Source: Halisarca cf. caerulea (lineage: Eukaryota > Porifera > Demospongiae > Chondrillida > Halisarcidae). Taken from it: 50,000 nucleotides of DNA. The stretch covers positions 175,001 to 225,000 of the forward strand of contig CAUJGJ010000403.1 in assembly GCA_963170055.1 (NCBI GenBank). The letters run 5' to 3'. Positions 1-10,500 of the stretch are shown piece after piece (position 1 is the first letter of the stretch; each line of letters opens with the position of its first letter). Below the pieces are notes generated by a model. The model was not told the DNA's origin. It saw nothing but the letters and a program-made list of their open reading frames with translations, and did not search any database. The position numbers and the translations under genes were made by a program.

Positions 1-774
1 TCTGGTATGTGTGTGATGTTGGATATACCATGGAAGGTCCAAATGTCAGGAGATGTATGACATCAGGAATCTGGAGTCCGTATCCTCCCACTTGCATACG
101 TAGGTAGCTGGACTGGTTTGTGAGTATGGAGTGGTCTATATATTGAGCTGACAATAGTCTAACTAGAACATGCAGCTTTTGTGCAATGTGTAGGTTGTGA
201 CATATAAGTTGACCTATAGTTAAATTCATGCACACCCAGTTATATCATAGTGCCCTTTGATATGCTATAGCATACGTACCAGTGGCTGGAGTGGGCATGG
301 GGAGGGGGAAAATTTAGGGGGGGGGGGGGGGGGGGGCAATCCGCCCCCAAATATTTTAAGTGGAGGGACCCCACTTTAATGATTCAATACCCCCTGTCAG
401 AAGTATTAAAACATTGAAAAAGTGTTGCATAGTTTTGGTGATATTGAAGTCTTTCAGTATTCTAACAGCTAAGTCCAGGCATTCATTTACACAGGAAGGT
501 GGTCGAAAGTTACATTATAACATTCATATACATTCCATGGAGAGTAAAGCAAAGATTTACTGATCGAAGTGGTCAAACCGGCCCTATAGATACCTCTGTA
601 ATAATTGCGAAAAGTGATTTTTGTCAGAGGACTATACCCAAAGACCCCTCTTCCTAGTAGCACATCTATGATTACTGTCTACCACCCTCTAACATGTCAC
701 TGTATTGTGCTATAGCTACTGCTCCTATTAGTATGTATATTATATTGCTTTCATTACGAATTCCTGAAGTGTAA

Positions 775-849
<75 letters not shown>

Positions 850-2052
850 CGTGGCTGAAACTGCCAAAATGCAGCGAATTTTCTTCAAATTGCAACGAAG
901 GTGAAGAATACAAAGCTGAAGGATGAAACTTCTTCGTGAACCTGATACCATTGTTGCAGAGATGAACCGTTATATTCACAAGTAATTCGGGATGAGGGGC
1001 GGCAGCCCCATGGTTTTTTTACCCGAATTACTTGTTCTACAACCCATGCATGCATGATCGAATCCTATGTTCATTAGCACCTATGTATATATGCTTGATT
1101 AATTCACAAAAAGAAGCTTGTTCTTATTTGATCATTGAACGTTGTACTATAGTCTGCCCCATATACATAACTGCTTCATACTTCACTACATGCGTATGTT
1201 CTATGCTCACACTCTCATGTGGAGGGCATGCAAAGTATAAAGTGCACGTGTAGTAACAAGAATTCTGAATAATCCTCTCAGGGATTGATTGCGGAGATCC
1301 AGGGTTCATTGAAAATGGAATGGTATCATTCAGTAGCACTTCCTTCAACTCCACTGTTGAGTACACTTGTAACCAAGGATACAGAATGGTAGGTGCTAGT
1401 GAGAGGATCTGTATGAATAAGAATACCTGGAGTGGACTCCCACCAACATGTGAAGGTATAATACTTGCAATGTACACACCTGTTCTCATGCATGGATATA
1501 CTGTATGTACACCGGCCCCATAGCTACGCATGGGTACACACCCTCAATTGCCTGTGCATGGGCTCACACTGTCTCCTGCACATGTGCATGGGTACACACC
1601 CTCTCCTGTGCATGGGTACACACCCTCTCCTGTGCATGGGTACACACCCTCTCCTGTGCATGGGTACACATGCATGCACTGTCTCTGGATCCGTGAGCAC
1701 TACGTATATACATTGCTTCCTGCAAGTACTGCATGTACACTATCTCTTGCGAATAATACTGTACACTGTCTCCTGTTCCTGTGAGTACTGTACGCTGTCT
1801 CCTGATAGTACTGTACACTCTCCTGTGAGTACTGTACACTCTCTCCTGTGAGTACTGTACAATGTCTCCTATGAGTACTGTCTTGAGTGAGTATACTGCA
1901 TGCATGTATTCTGTCTAATGTGAGTACTGTACACTGTCCTACATGCAAGTGCACCTCATATTCTTACACTGTGCATGTATGTACTGTACGTATGAGAATT
2001 TGAAGCTAAATATAATTAAATGCTTCTTTTAAACATAATATTATATATGTAC

Positions 2053-2126
<74 letters not shown>

Positions 2127-3715
2127 TGTGAATGCATTTACTGTATTTATGCCATCATACAAGTAAGTAATCCAACTTTAATTGTGATATTGGATTGTAG
2201 AAATTAACTGTGGAAGATTTCCCTACAAACAAGAAGGATTCTCGGTAGAACAGTATAAATCAAACTTTGGTTCTGTAGTCAATATTGTCTGCAAGGAAGG
2301 CTACAGACTACAAGGTGCCAGCATTAGCGAATGTCAGGAAAATGGACTATGGAGTGATCCTGGGCAGTGTCAAGGTAATGCAGAAATGAACCAAACTAAT
2401 GTTCACATGCATGCACATAAAAACCATTAGGCTTAGTACTTATTCTAGTTGTATGGTGCAGTAGCAACAAGTTAACTCAAAGTGTGCATAGTAATTCAAT
2501 TTTAAATTATTGTGTATAATATGTACTTTAATATACCCAAATTATATTTGCAACTTATATAATGCACAAACCAATTCCATACGAGTTGGTCTTTCATAAC
2601 ATGTTCTGTACGTACATACATAGATGTACATACATACAATATGTTGCCAAAGTTGTATTTTATACATGTGCATGCATATTTATAATAATTAGTGTGTATT
2701 ATAACATTATGTAGAAATATCCTGTGGACATCCTGAGGTCGGCAATGGATTCATTATTACACCGTTTAACTCAACAGCAACTTCAACAGTTCAGTACAGC
2801 TGCAAGGAGGGGTTCAAGGCAGAGGGAAACACTACGATGCAATGTTTAACCAATGCAAGCTGGTCTATAGGAGGACAGTGTCAGAGTATGTAACAGGAAG
2901 ATTTATAGTTGTATCTATCAGTGTGTAATACAGTGAAACCTTGTTAAGTCAAACTTTACGTGACCCACAATATTTGTTCTCAATTAATAAACATCAGAAG
3001 TTCTTCTTGTTACAGTGTATCCTCTCCAAACCGAACACCCTTGGGACCAAAGTAAATGTTCTGTTTAGAGAGGTTCTGGATTAGAGGAGTTCTATATGTA
3101 CAGCAAATATAGAGAGTAGGACTTGAAAACACATCCGGGTTAGAGAGGGTTATTTCCAGATTACGGAATGTTCGGTTTAGAGAGGTTCACTGTACAATAG
3201 TATAATACATGCATGCACAGTACTACAGCAAACAAAACTGGGCTACATAGGATACGACACTATGCGTATGAGTTAAGTAGATCTAGAAATTTGTCTAAAA
3301 GTGTTCTTCTTAATGAGTTTCTACGTAAATACAGTGGAGTCTCGCTATAACGAACATGCTTACAACGATTTTCTTTTATAAGGAGATAAAAGTGAAGTCC
3401 CAAGTCCCACTCCACTGTACTGTAATATGCATTACCTACATTTGAACAGCTATACTCATCATATAGTCTAGTGTGCATATGTGTACGTGTCATTTTTTTC
3501 AATTATTAGGGATACTACCAATTAGTGAAGAGAAAATGAGTCTATCTGGAGGGGGAATAGCAGGCATTGTTACTGTTACAGCAGTTCTTCTCTTTGTGAC
3601 TCTTATGATAGTATACATATTCATTATCTGTGGAACAACAAGTAGAAGAGAGAAGCAGAGAATATTGCGTAGACAAGAGACAAACGATGCTAAACTGGAA
3701 ATCTGCCAAGTTTAA
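1..3715 (+). CDS. CCP/sushi-domain transmembrane protein, 3' part (5' end outside window)
   Basis: Exons: 1-99 (partial), 1282-1455, 2201-2374, 2715-2885, 3510-3715. All internal junctions are GT-AG and phase 1, the usual phase for shuffled CCP modules. Each complete middle exon encodes one CCP (sushi) module with four cysteines (for example DCGD, YTCNQGY, RICMN, PTCEG) and a Trp before the last Cys; CCP family disulfides are C1-C3 and C2-C4. The partial first exon keeps the C-terminal half of another module (VCDVGYTMEG ... SPYPPTC). The last exon encodes a short linker, a hydrophobic segment (about 3561-3630, likely a single transmembrane helix), then a basic tail of about 28 residues ending EICQV and TAA at 3713-3715. 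By family this is a type I cell-surface protein resembling complement regulators, adhesion or selectin-like receptors. The ligand is unknown, and no kinase or ITAM-like motif is visible in the tail. Confidence 0.85.
318..336. repeat. Poly-G run in CCP intron 1
   Basis: About 19 consecutive G in the 1.18 kb intron 100-1281. Similar G or C runs occur near 6483-6502, 30572-30598, 39727-39742 and 39807-39824. The rest of this intron holds a (TA)n run and a foldback element. Confidence 0.9.
778..844. repeat. (TA)n microsatellite
   Basis: Uninterrupted AT dinucleotides, about 33 units, in the first CCP intron. Confidence 0.95.
979..1034. mobile_element. 56-bp foldback element with GGGGCGGCAGCCCC centre
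   Basis: CAAGTAATTCGGG at the left is the exact reverse complement of CCCGAATTACTTG at the right. The centre (996-1009) is a second small palindrome, GGGGCGGCAGCCCC. A related copy sits at 27811-27868 with nearly the same outer arms and centre. This looks like a small non-autonomous or palindromic mobile element; no protein or target-site duplication was identified. Confidence 0.65.
1585..1671. repeat. 24-bp minisatellite in CCP intron 2
   Basis: Three to four near-identical copies of a 24-base unit (TGCATGGGTACACACC + CTCTCCTG). Further downstream (about 1778-1940) a looser array of GAGTACTGTACACT-type units continues. The open frames here are products of the period being a multiple of three. 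Confidence 0.85.
2058..2123. repeat. (TA)n microsatellite in CCP intron 2
   Basis: About 33 TA units shortly upstream of the exon that starts at 2201. Confidence 0.95.
2931..3010. mobile_element. Truncated pogo/Tigger-type MITE end
   Basis: CAGTGAAACCTTGTTAAG preceded by TA has the form of the CAGTGRAACC ends seen in the complete elements of this window. No matching right end precedes the next element at 3013, so it appears truncated. Confidence 0.45.
3013..3192. mobile_element. Pogo/Tigger-like MITE, 180 bp
   Basis: Terminal inverted repeats CAGTGTATCCTCTCCAAACC and (reverse complement of the right end) CAGTGAACCTCTCTAAACCG, flanked on both sides by TA. It lies in the intron before the last CCP exon and has no coding capacity. 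TA target duplication and CAGTG-type ends are typical of Tc1/mariner-pogo non-autonomous elements. Confidence 0.7.
3332..3417. mobile_element. Short CAGTGG-end MITE, 86 bp
   Basis: Begins CAGTGGAGTCTCG and ends GTCCCACTCCACTG, flanked by TA on both sides. Only the outer ~9 bases form a good inverted repeat. It lies about 90 bases upstream of the last CCP exon. Confidence 0.55.
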
Positions 3716-3786
3716 ATTTCATTTATTATGCTAGCACGTTAACATGCCCATACATATGGTAATTATATACAGTATATATAATATGC

Positions 3787-3792
3787 AATAAA
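3787..3792 (+). terminator. Polyadenylation signal AATAAA of the CCP gene
   Basis: A canonical AATAAA lies 72 bases after the CCP-gene stop codon. The match is exact, but AATAAA is common in AT-rich DNA, so its use is inferred from position. Confidence 0.55.
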
Positions 3793-4195
3793 ATAGTATT
3801 GTGTACCCATACTAATACTGTGCATATTTTTACATGAGCATTCTGTATATAGATCACATTTTAAGGATATTAGAGAACATTTTATACACTAATCATGAAT
3901 TACATTACCTTAAATGTTATACTTGTCTTACCTGACTTGTCACTGCGACTTGCTGTGTGTGTAAATGTGTTTCTGAATGCAAGTGAAATCACGGCAAGTG
4001 AACCGGGATATTAACTAAGAACTAACTTCTATCCCATGCAATTGATTTTCAATTAGTAGACTTGGTTGGCATGCAATAATTGATTTCATTAACACCAAAT
4101 TGACTCTATTAACACCTGGTAGTTATTACCTGGGTGATAACTACCATACATGCCCAGTTTTTCCTTTGATCTTTCACAAACTGGGATAAAAATGA

Positions 4196-4237
4196 TATAT
4201 ATATATATATATATATATATTATTATTATTATTATTA
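4196..4237. repeat. (AT)n then (ATT)n microsatellite
   Basis: A short AT dinucleotide run passes directly into an ATT trinucleotide run, between the CCP gene and the retroelement relic. Confidence 0.9.
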
Positions 4238-4332
4238 CAATGATTATTAATATGCATACAAGTTGTAAAAAAGGAAAAAAAACAAGCATGTAACAAAAAG
4301 GGGCACCCTATTGGCCCTAGTATACAATATAG

Positions 4333-4760
4333 TTACTCCATGCATGTGTTACTAATAGCCATGCAGTTGAACTTTTGGACAGTCACACTAATACGTTGAC
4401 ATAACTTGTGGAAGGACAAAGGGTCATCAGTGGCCACTTTGGTGCATTTTCCCAATTCCCGTAAAAAGGCAAGGGCATCATCACCAAAAGCACCTGTTGT
4501 TTCTAGGGCAATGGGCATGAAGGTGTACAGTACGAGGTAGCCAACTCTGAGTGGAGTTTGGATGTCACTTCTTTTGCATGAGCAGCACGATTAGCCAGAA
4601 GGCCAGCACCGGTACAGGTGAAAGGTAAGTTGGTGGGTGCAAATGTGTTGTGGCATGTGGCATCCCAGGCAAGACAACGTCCTTGAGACCATGGGATGAT
4701 AGTGACTCCATCTGGACAGCTGTCATTGAACAAATAAAGTCCGCGTGGTTCTAGGATGGA
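4333..4760 (-). pseudogene. Broken fragment of a retroelement-type polyprotein C-terminus
   Basis: The minus strand encodes a segment with LEPRGLYLFNDSCPDGVTI, then PWSQGRCLAWDATC, then after a frame change near 4518-4525 a segment PIALETTGAFGDDALAFLREL ending in QRISVTVQKFN. From memory, the RPDG...WD-T...VETTG...F...R.VSVAVQR pattern is widespread in invertebrate genomes downstream of reverse transcriptase in retroelement-type sequences, and may be a nuclease-like domain. Here it is short, frameshifted and without an RT domain, so it is a relic. The exact element class is not certain. Confidence 0.6.
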
Positions 4761-4910
4761 GGGGATGTTGATGGATGCTGGGGATGTTGATGTGGGGATG
4801 TTGATGGATGGTGCTTGATGAGATCATTGAGGGCTGAGTGATGAGGATTGTGACCTTTGATGTATATAGCGACAGGACAAGCCATGCAACCCTAGTTCAT
4901 ATTATTTCGA

Positions 4911-4916
4911 TGTGTG

Positions 4917-4996
<80 letters not shown>

Positions 4997-5002
4997 GTGT
5001 TG

Positions 5003-5065
<63 letters not shown>

Positions 5066-5099
5066 GTGTTGCATGTGTGTGTGTGTGTGTGTGTGTGTG

Positions 5100-5132
<33 letters not shown>

Positions 5133-5138
5133 GTGTTG

Positions 5139-5201
<63 letters not shown>

Positions 5202-5207
5202 GTGTTG

Positions 5208-5263
<56 letters not shown>

Positions 5264-5291
5264 GTGTTGCATGTGTGTGTGTGTTGTGTTG

Positions 5292-5374
<83 letters not shown>

Positions 5375-5403
5375 ATGTGTGTGTGTGTGTGTGTGTTGTG
5401 TTG

Positions 5404-5484
<81 letters not shown>

Positions 5485-5572
5485 ATGTGTGTGTGTGTGT
5501 GTGTGTTGTGTTGCATGTGTGTGTGTGTGTGTGTGTGTGTTGTGTGTGTGTGTGTGTGTGTGTGTTGTGTTG

Positions 5573-5649
<77 letters not shown>

Positions 5650-5655
5650 GTGTTG

Positions 5656-5713
<58 letters not shown>

Positions 5714-5719
5714 GTGTTG

Positions 5720-5802
<83 letters not shown>
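4911..5802. repeat. ~0.9 kb TG array punctuated by TTGTGTTGCATG
   Basis: Nearly pure TG/CA repeat interrupted at irregular intervals by TTGTGTTGCATG and by shorter TTGTG or GCATG breaks, so larger blocks are themselves repeated. All long open frames here (Cys-Val or His-Thr repeats) are low-complexity artefacts. A few further TG runs follow to 5882. Confidence 0.97.
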
Positions 5803-5807
<5 letters not shown>

Positions 5808-5882
5808 TAATGTGTGCTTGTATGCATGTGTGTAAATACATGTGTGTGTTTGCGTGTGTGTGTTGTGTGTGTGTGTGTGCAT

Positions 5883-7526
5883 GTTAAAAGTGAAAGCAAT
5901 TGCATGGTGCTAGTGCAAAATATTGGTCAGAGGCGACAGAAGCTACTTATCTTTGGGGGTCAGACCACATCAGCTATAAAATATTAACAATCATATACTT
6001 GACATTCCCCATTTCATCCTGATTTTGTAAGCAGCAATGATTGACGACTACCCTCAGCAATGACTTTGGTTATTACTAATACAGTAACAGCTAGAATAAG
6101 CCTATAAAAGTTATTACACAAGACATGTACATATTATATAAAATCTACCTACTTGATTATTTTTGGTGAGTCTACAGACCCCCCTGTTGGTTATTGCACC
6201 ACCATATCCAGTACTATTGAATTACACCCACAACACTTCCGAATATTAATACTCATATGTGTTCAGCTAGTGTGAAAGCAGGTGGTGCTATAGTTCCAAG
6301 TATTGTTTCTAGCACCACTATATCCTGCAGTACTACTAACTTGGATCTTCGGAACACTCATGTGTATTCTCTATGTAAGCAGGTGTTGCAAGTGTCAAAT
6401 ACTAGATTGAGCACCACCATCCAGTACTACTAAATTACATCTACAGCACCAGGCCCATATAGGCAAGGGGGGTTTGGGGGGTGCACAAGCCCCCCCCCCC
6501 CCCCCTCTTGGAAGCCAGTTCCACCCAGGCTAATAACACTGAAAATAAAAAAAAGAGCTAGACAATAATTTCAAGCCTTATTTCATGAGAACTTACTATA
6601 ACTATTACTTTTTAGATTTATCTACTCCATCAATCCCTTATATAAAGCTAGCATCTGAATATTTTAATCACAGATTGTTATATAAACGTTCATTCTCTCC
6701 ATGCAGCAAAACACAATCAACGACAATGGGCATTTACATATAGTGAAGAGTTCCACTTTGGTCCAGAAGAACCCCCCCATAATTCAATTAACCTGGCTAC
6801 AGGCCTGAGCATGCACATACTGCAGAAAACTCAGATAATACATCCACAGTGAATGGGTGTGGTTCTAGCTGTATACAGCACCAAACAATGGTTTTATATA
6901 GCACCCCCATATTGATGGATGAATATAATTAATGAATGCATATATATATATATATATTATAATAATTTATTACATCATGCTAGATAATTGCCATACCTGC
7001 ATACATACACTATGCAGTTTCTGTGTTTGCAACACTATAGGATGTACATGTACACATGCGTGTATATAGCGTAACGTATGTCCATTGTGAATTTCTCAAG
7101 TGCATGGATTCTCCTCTAAATGAAGGGTTGGCTGCCTGCCTGCATGCATACATGGCTAAACAAATGCAGTGAAGGAAACTGTACGTAGCTTTATGTAAGA
7201 CTCACTTGTCCGGAATAATTGAGCGATAAAGTCGGAATAGAGGTACATAGAACTGAGAAAAAAAATTAAGCTGAATAACATCCTCAATCATGGGAGAAGG
7301 CCTGCTACAATATGTCTTGTGCAAAAGTTTTCATGTATAATATAATAATATTATGTACAGTTTCAATTAATAAGGCCCTTTATACTGCACAATAGAAGTG
7401 CATACACAGAATTAATGTACAGTAATAGTTGTCTTGGGTGTGAGAATCATACTATGGGCTATTAAGTGTTCAAGAACTACACATGTTCATGAACATATAC
7501 AAACATAAACTGCGTATGGAATAAAG
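5883..7526. other. Intergenic stretch, no gene seen
   Basis: Between the TG array and the stop codon of the GAREM-like gene I see no coding sequence. It holds a diverged tandem duplication (6199-6435), a G/C run near 6480 and a short (TA)n near 6938. The 3' UTR of the minus-strand gene must begin here, but I could not place a clear polyadenylation signal. Confidence 0.6.
6199..6435. repeat. Diverged ~120-bp tandem duplication
   Basis: Two to two-and-a-bit copies share, in order, CACCA-ATCCAGTACTA, TACTCATGTGT-like, AAGCAGGTG-TG, and a CAAGTNTT...TAGCACCAC boundary. Copies have drifted by point changes and small indels. Confidence 0.6.
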
Positions 7527-10500
7527 CTAAGCAATATTTGGGGGTACGGCTTTCTCTCCTGTTATGAATTTCTTCAGCTTCAGTCTGTGGAGGGACTTGA
7601 CAACTCCAGCATCCTTCAGACAATCTTCATCCATGTCAGCCAACAGGTCACCATCGATGTTTTCCTGCTTGAACCTAGCCACATGCTCATCTAAATGAAG
7701 GTGCTTCAGCAAATCTGAAACTTTCTGTACTGACAATGACCTCAATTGGGACAGATTCTTCATTATTGGAGTGTCTTGTGGTATATCAGCAGGCGGTTCT
7801 GGATCGAAGATCATCTCTTCATACTACAGAAAACAAGAAACTGACATAGTAGCATTATGCATATGCTGAAGGCAATAAGGCAAGTGGACTCCTGTACTTT
7901 TAGTGCTTTCTCTTAGCATTCTGAAATGGCAACCTTCTAATACTTCAACACATGCAATAATAGTAAATACTGTATGCACTGTGATTTTGCAGGATGAAAC
8001 TTTTGCGGTTTTTACGGATTGGAAGCCATATATGAGAATGTCAAGCCTGCAAAATTTCAGATCAGGCTGTAAATTGCAATGACCAATAAAGTGTAAGGGT
8101 CGTCGAGAGGCACTGCAGTGCCTTCACACTTTTCTCTGATGGTTTTTATCAACAAATAGATGATGTTTCTATCAAGTACAGGTTAAATGAAGGTAGGATT
8201 AAAGGGAGATCTGTGAAATAAAAACTGTGAAAATTGTGAAATTTAGAGAAAGTTTCATCCCATAAAAATGAGAGAGCGTACAGCAATAGAGTTAAGTGAA
8301 AATCACAAAACCTACCACAATAAATTAAACAAATGCAATTCCTATCAACATACAGTGATAAATAATTCTGAATACACCAACTCAAAACACAGTCATACTA
8401 CAGGGTAAATATTGTTCATTGGTAACCCGAAGAGTACATGAACTACTACAACAGTATGGCAATGTTGTGGATAAAAGAATATACTATACAGTGGGTAATT
8501 GTCGTGGATCATAAAAATTAGTTATTTGTGGTCAAAAATTCATGGTTCACACCGGACAGAAATTATAACTTTAAGAAAATGGCAACTTTCTTTGAAGTTG
8601 AAGGCATGATACGAGGCTACCATGAGTGTAAAGAAATATTTGGGAACTGAAGTCAGTGATAAACTTCAATGCCAACGACAAATGGGTAATCCTTACAACA
8701 TTTACATGCCAGTAATGCAGCCAACTTCTTTGTTGGCAACTACGACAGTACTGAAAGCGTTAAAGGTCCATAGGGATTGGGTAAATTTCTGCCATTGTCT
8801 TTCTTGTTAAAGCTCTTCAATAGGGACATACACAGTTTGAGAGACTGCCGTCTTGATTCCTTTGTAAATTCTTCAAAGATCTGTACCACATACAGTGCAA
8901 ACAGCCATGTGTGTGGGAGTGCATGGTTACTAAATTTCGTGAAGAATATTTTGTGGTTCCTTTCTCAACCGCGAAAACCGCAATATTTTTATCCCCCCCA
9001 GCCCCCTCCCCTGAATATTACTTGCTATATGATAGTTTCTAATATATACATATAAAGATACTTGTATTTCAGATAAAATGGAATATTTTGGATATGAGAA
9101 TATTATTTTGTGATTCCAAGGATACCGTATAGGTGCTAATGTTCGTAGGACTTCGTTTTCGCAAATTTTGCGAATGAGCATGCATTTACAAAATTCAATT
9201 GTGAATATTTGGTAGGATACATAGAATGTTTGTCTAAGGTATTGTGGAGACTGATCCATTTGTGAATATAAAATCACGAATTACAGCCAAGTTCTTCATT
9301 CGCGAAATATATTATGTCCTGCAAAAATTAGCATCTGTACTGTATACTATTAAGAGTGTTCCACTGCAAACCAAAATGATTGGGTATGTCAGTAACTATG
9401 GCCACATTTAGTGATAGCATAGGAACACACACTATAATAACATATTGACACACCACAGGAGCAGTCTCCTATTGACACACCACAGGAGCAGTCTCCTATT
9501 GACACACCACAGGAGCAGTCTCCTATTGACACACCACAGGAGCAGTCTCCTATTGACACACCACAGGAGCAGTCTCCTATTGACACACCACAGGAGCAGT
9601 CTCCTATTGACACACCACAGGAGCAGTCTCCTATTGACACACCACAGGAGCAGTCCCCTAATGACACACCACAGGAGCAGTTTCCTATTGACACACCACA
9701 GGAGCAGTCTCCTAGTATTGACACACCACAGGAGCAGTCTCATGTCTGGTATGTATATTGACCGGACAAGTTCAGAATATTGATGTTTGTGTAAGTTTGT
9801 GTCTAAACATCATAACAAGATCCTTCATCAGCAAATATCACCTGCATACTACATGCACGTATTGTACACATATGTACTGTATTACACTAAACGACTGCAG
9901 TGCATGCATTGCAATATAAATTTAGAAAGTGCACAGATTGCTTCAAAACTCACATCAGTATCCGAGTCACTACCACCACCACCACCTAAAGATGATGTCA
10001 AACACAAGATAAAAACTCGAGTGAGTAAGGAATGAATGAATAGTGAAAACAGTGATGACTGAAACTCTTACTGAAGCACACACACCTGCAACAAGCTCAA
10101 ATGAAGTGTAGTGAATAAAATTTGAGGGGAAGTGCAGTTCAGCTGCATTGCTATATATTAGCTTGTATGATGTAGTGAACATCACAGGGAGAAAGTGTGC
10201 ATCTGCAGCATATGCCTTTTGCACTGGAATTGTACAATAACAAGTGCCTATTTAGTGTTATGATAACATCTGCAATTATACTACATTTTGTTAATTAAGT
10301 CAACTACGAAGTTGCTGTACAGAACAATAGCCCGACTAGCTCAACTACCTCATGAGCTACTAAAAGTAAAACGTCTACATCTTACAAGGTTTGATTGAAA
10401 AGCACCCACAACAAGTAAGCTATTGTATGACTGACTATGCATTGGCTCTTTATAGTACTTGGCCTCGGGACTCGAGCAATAAATTTCACAATAATTACTG

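Noticed and set aside
4838..5887. Very long Cys-Val and His-Thr open frames on both strands
   Set aside because: They are dinucleotide-repeat artefacts with no start context, domain or exon structure.
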